A stretch of DNA of 19,792 nucleotides from CAYHOI01 sp964358175 (GTDB lineage Bacteria; Margulisbacteria; Riflemargulisbacteria; GWF2-35-9). The position numbers and the translations under genes are program-made. The notes beneath the pieces are model-generated. The model saw only the letters and a list, made by a program, of their open reading frames with translations, had not been told where the DNA came from and did no database searches. The stretch is from positions 1 to 19,792 of the forward strand of contig CAYHOI010000028.1 of the NCBI GenBank assembly GCA_964358175.1, given 5' to 3'. This document shows positions 1-6,280 of this stretch, one piece after another (the stretch's first letter is position 1; each line of letters starts with the position of its first letter).

Positions 1-1043
1 TGATTGGGTAGACTTGCCGCAGCAGTTCCCTTTCGAGCAGAGAAGGCAGCGGTGTTGACACGGTAAAAGCCTATATCTCTGACCGCGCGAAGGGTATGCT
101 GAAAGTGTTGCTCTGTTTCGCCGGGAAACCCTACAATTAAGTCTGACGAAATTCTCGCATCCGTAATCTGCTTGCGAATTTGCCGAACAATATGCAAATA
201 ATCTTGGTAGGTGTACCCACGATTCATCGCCGACAAAATGTTGTCATCTCCTGCTTGGAGAGGAACATGAATTTCACGACTAATGCGGGGTAATCTTGCA
301 ATGGTTTCGATCAACTCTTCAGACATGTCCTTGGGGTGAGAGGTCAGAAAAGAAAGGGTCTCCACATGATGCATCTCGTGAACCTGGTCAAGCAGGTTTG
401 CAAAAGAATAGTCTTCATATAATCCATTTCCATAGGAATTGACGTTTTGCCCCAGCAGTGTCACTTCGCTAGAGGAGCCACCTTTTAATTGGGCAATTTC
501 CTCAAGAATAGCCTCTTTCTTGCGACTGACCTCTCGTCCCCGCGTGAAGGGCACAATGCAATACGAACAGTAGTTGTTGCATCCATACATGATAGGTACC
601 CAAGCCTGGTCTCCTGCGCTCCGGATAAGCGTTACGGCTTCATCAGCTTTTTTTTCATGTTTCACATATATTTTCGCTGATTGACTCTCAAGAAGAGTTG
701 GCAGGTATTCAATGGTATTGGTTCCTACAATAAGATCAATATAGGGGTATCGCTTGAGAAGACCCTCCTGCTCGTACTGTGGAACACATCCAGCAAGCAC
801 CAATGTTTGTTTGTGCCGAGTCTTTTTGCGAAGACCATTGCTTTCGCGAATACGCGAAAACAGTCTCAATTCCGCATTCTCACGAATTGCACAGGAGTTA
901 AAAATGAGGATATCCGCTTTTTCTGACTGTTCTATCGGCTCATAGTGCCCTGTTTGTGCCAAAACCCCCGCTATTCGTTCAGAGTCGCTTTTGTTCATCT
1001 GGCAACCGAACGTATAAATATAAAAAAACTTCGTTGTTGTCAT
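1..1043 (-). CDS. miaB: MiaB, tRNA-2-methylthio-N6-isopentenyladenosine-37 synthase (3' part outside window)
   Basis: Radical-SAM methylthiotransferase that adds a methylthio group to i6A37 of tRNAs reading UNN codons. About 347 residues are visible from ATG (1041-1043, minus); the C-terminal TRAM domain lies beyond the window edge. The N-terminal UPF0004 domain shows its three cluster cysteines in TFGCQMN, FNSCAIREN and LAGCVPQ. The radical-SAM motif CNNYCSYC is followed by IVPFTRGRE, which is typical of MiaB. LLGQNVNSYG, AMNRGYT and DLIVGFPGET are further family motifs. Where relatives read YSPRPGTPAA this protein has FSARKGTAAA. The start lies 38 nt after the manC stop with an AGGGTAG site before it, so it is probably co-transcribed with manC. 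Runs of eight and seven A occur in the coding strand (near 646-653 and 1022-1028). Identification is firm. Confidence 0.95.
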   Translation of the reverse strand, partial: MTTTKFFYIYTFGCQMNKSDSERIAGVLAQTGHYEPIEQSEKADILIFNSCAIRENAELRLFSRIRESNGLRKKTRHKQTLVLAGCVPQYEQEGLLKRYPYIDLIVGTNTIEYLPTLLESQSAKIYVKHEKKADEAVTLIRSAGDQAWVPIMYGCNNYCSYCIVPFTRGREVSRKKEAILEEIAQLKGGSSSEVTLLGQNVNSYGNGLYEDYSFANLLDQVHEMHHVETLSFLTSHPKDMSEELIETIARLPRISREIHVPLQAGDDNILSAMNRGYTYQDYLHIVRQIRKQITDARISSDLIVGFPGETEQHFQHTLRAVRDIGFYRVNTAAFSARKGTAAASLPN

Positions 1044-1081
1044 GAATCTACCCTACATGTTTTGAAGCGTCTTTTTGTCTT

Positions 1082-2464
1082 TTATCGGCGCAAGAAATCA
1101 TCTTCTACCCTAACAATATCATCTTCACTCAGAAAGGCACCCACTTGAACCTCAATGATCACGAGATCCGTGTCAGCAGGATTTTCAAGGCGGTGAAGCT
1201 GACCCATTGGGATATAAGTGGACTCATTTGCCATTAGTATCCGAATGTCTTCGCCATTTTGAATTCGAGCCGTTCCACTCACCACCACCCAATGTTCATT
1301 TCGATGTGCATGCTTCTGTAAAGAGAGTTTGTGCTTAGGTTTTACAACAAGTCTTTTGAGAATATAGTGGTTCCGTTCTTCCTCTAAAATAGTGTATGTT
1401 CCCCAGGGCCGATGTACGGTAAGGTGAGAATCGGTTTTCGAGGACTTGGCCTTTCGAAGTTTCTCCACGATCAGCTTTACATCCTGTGAGCATCCCTGCT
1501 TTGCGACTAGCAATGCATCCTCTGTTGCCACAACGATCATCCCAGAAAGACCTATTGTTGCAACGGTCTTGTCCGATGGTGCAATGATCAGATTATGCGT
1601 CGACTCCAAGCCTATATGCTCGCCAATAACAGCGTTTTGGGAACTGTCTTGTGGCAAAGCCTCGTAAAGCTCATCAAAACTCCCCAGATCAGACCAACCC
1701 ATATCGGTTGGAATAACTTTGATCCGTTTGCTTTTTTCCATCACGGCATAGTCTATGCTGTTGGCAGGGATCGCTTCCATATCCTTTAAGGCAATTCTTG
1801 TCGCCTGAAAAAGAGGCTCGTAACTGGCACGTCCCAGTGCTCGCTGACTCATTTCCAAAATCTCAGGGGCAAACTGAGCCAACTCCTCCAAATAGGTCCT
1901 TGCTTTAAAAATAAAAAGTCCGCTGTTCCAAAAATAGTTCCCCTTCTTTAGGTACTGATCTGCAAGGTCTTTGTTGGGTTTCTCCTTAAAGAATCGAACA
2001 TTCTGCCCCTCTGCCTCGATGTATCCGTAGCCCGTAGCTGCATAAGTCGGCGTAGTTCCAAGGGTAACCAGATGCCCTTCCTGAGCCAGCGTCTTTGCAT
2101 GCTTCAAGTAGCCACGATAGGCTTTCGTATTTTTGATAAAATGATCAGAGGGGGTAACCACAACGATGTCCTCGGGGTTACCCTGAAGACAAGCCAAAGT
2201 GATTGCTGGTGCCGTATTTCGCCCCACTGGCTCTAGGATAAGTGTCGGAAGTTTAAGTCCTAATTCAGCTGTTTGATCTCTCACTAAAAAGAAGAGTGCA
2301 TCATTGGTTACAACAACATTCTCGCTTAACTCATTTCTTAGTAGCGTTTGTTGAAATAAGGACTGTTTATCGAATAGGGGAAGAAATTGTTTTGGATAAT
2401 TCTGCCGAGACAGCGGCCATAGGCGTGTCCCGCTCCCACCAGCCAAAATGATAGTTCGAATCAT
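1082..2464 (-). CDS. manC: Mannose-1-phosphate guanylyltransferase / mannose-6-phosphate isomerase (type II, bifunctional)
   Basis: Makes GDP-mannose from mannose-1-phosphate and GTP; the C-terminal domain interconverts fructose-6-P and mannose-6-P. The product feeds polysaccharide, O-antigen or glycan synthesis. In the longer 464-residue reading, residues 10-32 hold the nucleotidyltransferase signature GGSGTRLWPLSR followed by YPKQF; FKEKP (163-167), WNSGLFIF and DMGWSDLGSF are also present. The C-terminal cupin has QKHAHRNEHW and VVSGTA (387-403), the metal-binding part of type II phosphomannose isomerases. Total length is normal for the bifunctional family (about 460-480). I chose the ATG at 2464, giving an MIRTIILAGG start as in relatives; an ATG at 2476 would add four residues. 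Neither has a ribosome binding site, and a promoter candidate ends just before 2464. The stop is TAA. No other sugar genes are nearby. Confidence 0.93.
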   Translation of the reverse strand: MIRTIILAGGSGTRLWPLSRQNYPKQFLPLFDKQSLFQQTLLRNELSENVVVTNDALFFLVRDQTAELGLKLPTLILEPVGRNTAPAITLACLQGNPEDIVVVTPSDHFIKNTKAYRGYLKHAKTLAQEGHLVTLGTTPTYAATGYGYIEAEGQNVRFFKEKPNKDLADQYLKKGNYFWNSGLFIFKARTYLEELAQFAPEILEMSQRALGRASYEPLFQATRIALKDMEAIPANSIDYAVMEKSKRIKVIPTDMGWSDLGSFDELYEALPQDSSQNAVIGEHIGLESTHNLIIAPSDKTVATIGLSGMIVVATEDALLVAKQGCSQDVKLIVEKLRKAKSSKTDSHLTVHRPWGTYTILEEERNHYILKRLVVKPKHKLSLQKHAHRNEHWVVVSGTARIQNGEDIRILMANESTYIPMGQLHRLENPADTDLVIIEVQVGAFLSEDDIVRVEDDFLRR

Positions 2465-2470
2465 GCGGTC

Positions 2471-2500
2471 ATTCAAACACGGAAGAAAAACTTATGTCAA
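2471..2500 (-). promoter_or_regulatory. Promoter candidate for manC-miaB, start-proximal
   Basis: On the minus strand TTGACA (2495-2500, perfect -35) lies 18 nt from TTGAAT (2471-2476, 4 of 6 matches to TATAAT). The expected transcription start falls on the A of the ATG at 2464, implying a leaderless message. The -35 box overlaps the end of the upstream YgbA-type gene. The weak -10 keeps confidence modest. Confidence 0.35.
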
Positions 2501-2872
2501 GGAATGCGCGATTGGCTGTTTCTTCCTGCCATCCAGCAGGTGCCTAATCGCAAGAATAGGGTGACGAAATACCATTCGAGGTCCGGAGAACCTCATGACT
2601 TGTCGAATCTGCTCACGCTTTTCTTTGCTGTAACAGTGAATCGGACATTTTGCACACGTTGGTTTGTTTTCCTGAAAAAAGCATTTCCTGAGACGTAGCT
2701 CCGTATATTTTCTGAGAGCCAAGCATTCAGGACACAACTGCCTACCATGAACACCATGACGAACCCCGCACCACAGGGCTATCATCAGATTTACAGTATT
2801 CTGCTCCCGCTCTAACCGATGAGATTTAAATGCCGGACTATTTGAAGCCGTTTTCGTGGAAACACGCCACAT
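2492..2872 (-). CDS. ygbA: YgbA-type protein (nitrous oxide-stimulated promoter family)
   Basis: A 126-residue protein matching the YgbA_NO family, which in E. coli is controlled by the nitric-oxide sensor NsrR; its biochemical role was long unknown. Visible are conserved cysteines at 47, 50, 64, 73, 76 and 80 in the pattern LCPEC, RKCFF and CAKCPIHCY, followed by MRFSGPRM and HPILAIRHLLDGR, all as I recall them from the family. The cysteines could bind metal or a cluster. The start ATG (2870-2872) overlaps the 3' end of the hemerythrin gene by 35 nt in another frame, with GGA 8 nt upstream. An internal Met at residue 30 is the alternative, but the ERE segment before it is typical of the family and favours the longer form. 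Translational coupling with the hemerythrin gene is likely. Stop TAA. Confidence 0.85.
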   Translation of the reverse strand: MWRVSTKTASNSPAFKSHRLEREQNTVNLMIALWCGVRHGVHGRQLCPECLALRKYTELRLRKCFFQENKPTCAKCPIHCYSKEKREQIRQVMRFSGPRMVFRHPILAIRHLLDGRKKQPIAHSLT

Positions 2873-3245
2873 ACTTTTTATCCGTACCCATGATATGTTT
2901 CGTCAGCCAGTCCTTCAGAAAGGTCATGGTGTCCAAGGTAATGGTTACCTTGCCCGCAGCGAAATCCTTTTGAAGGCCTGCTGCTTTTGCCACAAATTGA
3001 TCATGCTCTATTTTATGTGAGGGGTAGTTTTCATATTGGAATTCCTGCATTTTCTTTTCTTCAAGCGAGAAGTGTTGAACGGTGTAGTCTACCAACTCTT
3101 TGATAACCTTTCCCATAACCTCTTTAGCCTTACCGACTCTCATCGCATCATGTAGCTCATTAATTAAGTCCACCAGTTTTTTATGTTGCCGATCCACCTC
3201 TTCCACATTAACGCTAAGCGAACTATCCCAGGTAATTATTGCCAT
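2838..3245 (-). CDS. Bacteriohemerythrin
   Basis: Small di-iron four-helix protein of 135 residues that binds O2 or NO for storage, delivery or sensing. All seven iron ligands stand at the classical spacing: H21, H58 and E62 (HFSLE), H77 and H81 (HKIEH), H117 and D122 (HIMGTD). A longer reading frame extends to 3392 but its extra 49 residues run through the promoter region. The ATG at 3245 has a strong GGGGG ribosome binding site 6 nt upstream, and MAIITWDSSLSV is a normal hemerythrin start. It forms a two-gene unit with the overlapping YgbA-type gene, which suggests a function in nitric-oxide or oxygen response. Stop TAG. Confidence 0.95.
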   Translation of the reverse strand: MAIITWDSSLSVNVEEVDRQHKKLVDLINELHDAMRVGKAKEVMGKVIKELVDYTVQHFSLEEKKMQEFQYENYPSHKIEHDQFVAKAAGLQKDFAAGKVTITLDTMTFLKDWLTKHIMGTDKKYVACFHENGFK

Positions 3246-3276
3246 CTCTGACCCCCTTAAATTTTTTCCACTAAAT

Positions 3277-3290
3277 ATTACTATAGTAAT
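3277..3290. promoter_or_regulatory. Perfect 14-bp palindrome over the hemerythrin -10 box (operator candidate)
   Basis: ATTACTATAGTAAT is its own reverse complement and contains the whole -10 hexamer of the hemerythrin promoter, the position expected for a repressor site. Part of its symmetry is inherent in an A/T-rich -10 element, so a chance origin is not excluded. No regulator gene is in the window. Confidence 0.4.
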
Positions 3291-3307
3291 TATTCCCCAG
3301 AAGTCAA
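3280..3307 (-). promoter_or_regulatory. Promoter of the hemerythrin-ygbA unit
   Basis: Minus strand: TTGACT (3302-3307) and TATAGT (3280-3285) separated by 16 nt, each 5 of 6 matches to the sigma-70 consensus. The start of transcription is expected near 3273, giving a leader of about 28 nt with a GGGGG ribosome binding site. Confidence 0.65.
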
Positions 3308-3329
3308 GCTTCCAAAATCTAAAATTGTT

Positions 3330-3359
3330 TTGTAAAACCAGTAAATTCTGGTATATAAT
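3330..3359 (+). promoter_or_regulatory. Promoter of the RRM-yqeK unit
   Basis: Perfect TATAAT (3354-3359) with TTGTAA (3330-3335) 18 nt upstream. Within the spacer lies the inverted repeat ACCAG-N6-CTGGT (3337-3352), a possible operator. The start of transcription near 3366 leaves about 20 nt before the GTG start with GAGAAAGG. It is back to back with the hemerythrin promoter. Confidence 0.55.
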
Positions 3360-3385
3360 GTGCGGGAATCTTACGAGAAAGGTGT

Positions 3386-3631
3386 GTGGCAAATATTGGA
3401 ACTAGCTTGTATGTGGGAAATATCCCTTGGGAGGTCAGTGATGAATAGCTTACGCTAGCCTTCAAGAATACCCTTCAAATAGATGAGATCCGCGCTAAAA
3501 TTGAACATGACCAGAGAACAGGACATTCACGGGGATTCGGCTTTGTAGAGGTGCCGGATGATCGCATTGAGGATGTGATCCAAAAAATGCATGGATATGA
3601 ATTGGGTGGTCAGGAGTTGATCGTCAACTGA
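3386..3631 (+). pseudogene. Single-domain RRM RNA-binding protein, interrupted by an in-frame TAG
   Basis: Read through, this frame gives an 81-codon RNA recognition motif protein like those found singly in many bacteria (cyanobacterial Rbp type). RNP2 is LYVGNIPW (residues 8-15) and RNP1 is RGFGFVEV; the region between has normal RRM length and the end (GGQELIVN) is typical. The start is GTG 3386 behind GAGAAAGG. Codon 21 (3446-3448) is TAG in the stretch SDE-stop-LTLAF, where relatives usually have a polar or hydrophobic residue; a single C-to-T change from CAG would explain it. Everything downstream remains an open, well-conserved frame, so the change is recent, read through, or a sequencing error. 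TAG is a normal stop elsewhere in the window (hemerythrin, fliN, fliP and the 228 aa gene). yqeK follows 5 nt later. Confidence 0.8.
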
Positions 3632-3636
3632 TTCCT

Positions 3637-4248
3637 TTGTTGGCTCACTGTAGCGAAGAAATCTATCTTCCCATCCTCAAAAAGCATCTCTCCAGATCTC
3701 GAGTGAAGCATAGCGTAGGCGTTGCACAGCTGTCTCTTCATTTTGCACAGAAACTTCAGTGCCCCACACCTGAGCATGCATTTATTGCAGGAATATACCA
3801 TGATATTGCCAAAGAGAAGTCAACCCAGGATCTTCAGACTATTGCCCAGCAGTATGGTCTTTTGCTGGGCGACGAGGAGCGAAATTCTCCCACAACGCTT
3901 CATGCACCTATCGGAATGCTGATGGTTCGGCATGAGCTTGGAATTTCGCATTCCAGGATTTTAAAGGCTATTCGTTGGCATACTACCGGACGGGCGCGAA
4001 TGAGCCTGCTTGAGAAAATTGTCTACGTTGCGGACATTGTCGACAGTGGCAAAAAGGTTGAACATGCCCTGCTTATCGAGAAGCTCGCCACAACGGACAT
4101 CGATAGGGCTGTCTGGATCACAGCCCGAGAAACTCTCAAGCATCTGCTCAATAAGGACAGAAAAATCTGTAAGCAGGGTCTCTCCTGCTACAATTATTAT
4201 GCTATCCCTGATTCAATTTCTGCGCAAAAGTTTTCATCGCGTCCGTAA
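3637..4248 (+). CDS. yqeK: YqeK-type HD hydrolase (symmetrical Ap4A hydrolase)
   Basis: YqeK-type proteins split diadenosine tetraphosphate symmetrically into two ADP with a di-iron centre. The 203-residue frame has the full HD ligand set: H25, H55-D56 (IYHD), H89 (LHAP), H115 (RWHTTG) and D133 (VADIVD). HTTG with the KIVYVAD element is characteristic of YqeK rather than of other HD proteins. No ATG is available; TTG 3637 or TTG 3640 fits the expected N-terminus. The gene starts 5 nt after the RRM stop and has no ribosome binding site at normal distance, only AGGAG at 3612-3616, so translation may depend on coupling to the upstream frame. In many bacteria yqeK sits between nadD and rsfS; neither is seen here. 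The last 47 nt overlap the opposing 228 aa gene. Confidence 0.88.
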   Translation: MLAHCSEEIYLPILKKHLSRSRVKHSVGVAQLSLHFAQKLQCPTPEHAFIAGIYHDIAKEKSTQDLQTIAQQYGLLLGDEERNSPTTLHAPIGMLMVRHELGISHSRILKAIRWHTTGRARMSLLEKIVYVADIVDSGKKVEHALLIEKLATTDIDRAVWITARETLKHLLNKDRKICKQGLSCYNYYAIPDSISAQKFSSRP

Positions 4249-4888
4249 CCGACGAGTTCACCGAGTTGCCAATCGCAGTGACCGTTGCAATCGCCTCTTT
4301 GAGTAGCGACATGTAAGTTTGCATCATGGTTAAATCGCCAATATTACTCATCGCATCGGGATTATCGGCCATCCATGCGGCCATATCAAGCATCGCGCCA
4401 TACATCTGGTTAATGGAGTCGGCAATTCCAGAAACGGTTCCCATGTACCCGTGGTCGTAATGCTTTCCGCTTCGGTTCGCCTTGATCGCAGCGAGATACA
4501 GGGACTCAATACCGCCTTCCTTGTAGGCAGCTTGCAGTAAACCAGAGTGATTATCCATATTCTTAAAGGTTAGATTGGTTGTGGTGGTTCCCGATCCGGA
4601 TCCGTCAAGATCCAGGATTCCGTCCGTATAGGCTGTGACTGAAACCTCAGTGGACGTTCCATCCGTTCCGTCTATCTTAACTTTTGCTTTTTGAAAATCC
4701 AGCGTAATATTCTCGTTGCCATGGTCAGTCGCGTATTTGGAATACGTTTGTGAAGAATTTGCATTCCCATCATCCTGAAGGTCAGCCCACTCATTGAGGA
4801 GGGAGACCATCTCTGTTTCATCAACAGTTCCATCTTTAGCCGCCGCATTAAAGCCCGCAAGTTTCGTGACATCAATTGTTATTGTCAT
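4202..4888 (-). CDS. Unknown protein with EF-hand-like N-terminal module (paralogue A, 228 aa)
   Basis: I do not recognise this protein. Its first 36 residues match the neighbouring 312 aa protein at 24 positions (MTxTIDVTKLA, KDGxV, LLNEWAD). The segment 15-26 has the shape of a calcium-binding EF-hand loop (D19, G20, V22, E26), but positions 1 and 3 of the loop are Ala, so it probably does not bind calcium well. A second shared motif DGILDLDG (89-96) runs into a Gly/Ser/Thr stretch. Residues about 155-228 look helical and amphipathic, rich in Met, Ala and Ser, as in many self-assembling or exported proteins. There is no Sec signal peptide or membrane segment. The start has GGGGG upstream and lies 21 nt after the paralogue, so both are one operon. 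Stop TAG. Export through the adjacent flagellar-type apparatus is only a guess. Confidence 0.75.
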   Translation of the reverse strand: MTITIDVTKLAGFNAAAKDGTVDETEMVSLLNEWADLQDDGNANSSQTYSKYATDHGNENITLDFQKAKVKIDGTDGTSTEVSVTAYTDGILDLDGSGSGTTTTNLTFKNMDNHSGLLQAAYKEGGIESLYLAAIKANRSGKHYDHGYMGTVSGIADSINQMYGAMLDMAAWMADNPDAMSNIGDLTMMQTYMSLLKEAIATVTAIGNSVNSSVTDAMKTFAQKLNQG

Positions 4889-4909
4889 TCTGTCTCCCCC
4901 TATCTATTA

Positions 4910-5848
4910 TTACGTTTCAGTATCATCTTTTTTGGGTATGGGCTTGTTAAGAATTTTCATCAGCTCCGCTTTCGCGTCAGCCAAGGCTGCGCCCTTTCCA
5001 TAGAGTTCAAGCACCTTGCGAAAAGCGAGGACGGTTAGCGAATCCTTTCCCAGGTCGGCCTTATCTCCAAAGACCAGAGCCTTCAGGCTACTCAGTTTCT
5101 TCTCATAGCCTCCACCAGCTTGGCATAATCCTGGATGATTCTTCTCAAATCTTGCCAAGTCATCTAACAACGCCTTTGTCTTCTTGCCCAGATCTCCTCC
5201 TGCTGCGTCCTTCATGGACTCGAGTCCACCCAACATATCTACCAATTCTTGAGTCTCCTTGATCATTTTATCCCAGTCTTCTTTGGCTGATTTATATTCA
5301 GTATAGTTTGCCCCGTAAGCCGTTCTTGCGGCGACATCCGCCGCATTCGCAGGGTTGTTAGCCCAGGCGGCATAGCCAGACCCCAGTTGTGTTTTCATGT
5401 AACTCAAGGTTTTCGAATAATCACTATATTCGTTTGAAGAAGAGAGTTCTGAAGAGCCCAAACTTTCAGTCAGACTTTTGGTAATTTCTGAGGAGCTATG
5501 TGAATTCGCTTTCAGGAAATCCTGATAACTTGTTCCGCCTTTGTTAAGCCCCTTCAGCACATCCGTTCGAATGACATTGATCTTCAGCGCATAACCATCT
5601 ACATCAACTATTCCATCAAAATCAACGGCTTTCACCGAATCGTTTGCGTAGGTGAAATCTAGGGATACATCAGAAACCTCAGAAGTTGTACTCAAATAGC
5701 CGGCATAGGTGGTCGTCACGCTGGAATCCCCATCGTTTTCATCGGCCCACTCATTGAGCAGATCCTCCATTTCAGACTCTGTTACTTGTCCGTCTTTGGA
5801 AACGTTCTCCCAATTCGCAAGTTTTGTGACATCAATCGTTACAGTCAT
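4910..5848 (-). CDS. Unknown protein with EF-hand-like N-terminal module (paralogue B, 312 aa)
   Basis: Not recognised. Shares the N-terminal module of its downstream neighbour, and here the EF-hand-like loop at 15-26 is complete in ligand type: N15, S17, D19, G20, V22, T23, E26. A second shared motif DGIVDVDG spans 78-85. The middle (about 115-150) is Ser-rich; residues 160-300 are mostly predicted helix with heptad-like charged stretches, and the tail is charged (KPIPKKDDTET). No signal peptide, no membrane segment, a single Cys. The ATG at 5848 has GGGGGAG 7 nt upstream, a strong site. First gene of a two-gene unit, divergent from the 72/778/620 aa operon across a 200-nt region, suggesting shared regulation. 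The common module with different C-terminal parts resembles a targeting or interaction tag, which is inference. Confidence 0.75.
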   Translation of the reverse strand: MTVTIDVTKLANWENVSKDGQVTESEMEDLLNEWADENDGDSSVTTTYAGYLSTTSEVSDVSLDFTYANDSVKAVDFDGIVDVDGYALKINVIRTDVLKGLNKGGTSYQDFLKANSHSSSEITKSLTESLGSSELSSSNEYSDYSKTLSYMKTQLGSGYAAWANNPANAADVAARTAYGANYTEYKSAKEDWDKMIKETQELVDMLGGLESMKDAAGGDLGKKTKALLDDLARFEKNHPGLCQAGGGYEKKLSSLKALVFGDKADLGKDSLTVLAFRKVLELYGKGAALADAKAELMKILNKPIPKKDDTET

Positions 5849-5908
5849 ATGTAGCTCCCCCTCTCATCTGTCCTACATACCCAATATCGTTATTTTCACC
5901 GAGAACAT

Positions 5909-5965
5909 TGTATCGCGATTTTCTGGTGTGTCGTGGAATGTTGATATTGCCATATCTGCGATACA
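5909..5965. repeat. 8-bp inverted repeat in the divergent regulatory region
   Basis: TGTATCGC (5909-5916) and GCGATACA (5958-5965) are exact reverse complements, 41 nt apart, between the divergent 312 aa gene and the three-gene operon. It could be a paired binding site or a chance match. Confidence 0.35.
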
Positions 5966-5981
5966 TCCGAAAAATACCATA

Positions 5982-6008
5982 CATAATTATGTCAAAAACT
6001 GTCGATAA
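5982..6008 (+). promoter_or_regulatory. Sigma-28-like flagellar promoter candidate
   Basis: GTCGATAA (6001-6008) matches the sigma-28 -10 consensus GCCGATAA at 7 of 8 positions. At the standard 11-nt spacing CATAATTA (5982-5989) matches TAAAGTTT at only 4 of 8. It lies 20-40 nt before the starts of the three-gene operon. No good sigma-70 pair was found in its place. The other 5849-6027 bases hold only the inverted repeat listed separately. Confidence 0.3.
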
Positions 6009-6048
6009 TCATCAGTGAAGGGTTGCTATGTTTAAACAGGAGGATGCT

Positions 6049-6267
6049 ATGGAGAATACAGAATCTAATCATGCGAAGCCTGTGCCCATTCCTGATCAAA
6101 TAGAATTAGATCTAAAGATCACAAAAATCCAATCCATGGTTGAAACGGTCAATCGTCGAATTGGCATCCATGAGCAACGACTAGAGAAGCTCAACCATGT
6201 TCAAGATCAGCGCTCAACACGTGACAAAATCTCTCGATTGACCCGATCAATCCTCGAGAACACGTGA
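6049..6267 (+). CDS. Small coiled-coil protein of unknown function (72 aa)
   Basis: A highly charged small protein, MENTESNHAKP to the end, with heptad-like spacing of Leu, Ile and Val from residue 20 onward, which suggests a helical hairpin or coiled coil. No cysteine and no membrane segment. The start is uncertain: ATG 6049 has a perfect AGGAGG 5 nt upstream and is preferred; ATG 6028 behind GAAGGG would give 79 residues (MFKQEDAMEN). It is the first gene of an operon with the 778 and 620 aa genes, 13 nt before the next start. Its size, charge and position recall export chaperones or small structural subunits, but nothing specific identifies it. Confidence 0.7.
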   Translation: MENTESNHAKPVPIPDQIELDLKITKIQSMVETVNRRIGIHEQRLEKLNHVQDQRSTRDKISRLTRSILENT

Positions 6268-6280
6268 GGGAAGGATCAAG

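Noticed and set aside
3246..3392. Longer hemerythrin start at 3392
   Set aside because: The extra 49 residues run through a strong promoter; the inner ATG has the ribosome binding site and the family's normal N-terminus.
3446..3448. Reassigned TAG codon as explanation for the RRM interruption
   Set aside because: TAG ends several intact genes here at the expected length (hemerythrin, fliN, fliP, the 228 aa gene), so it acts as a normal stop.
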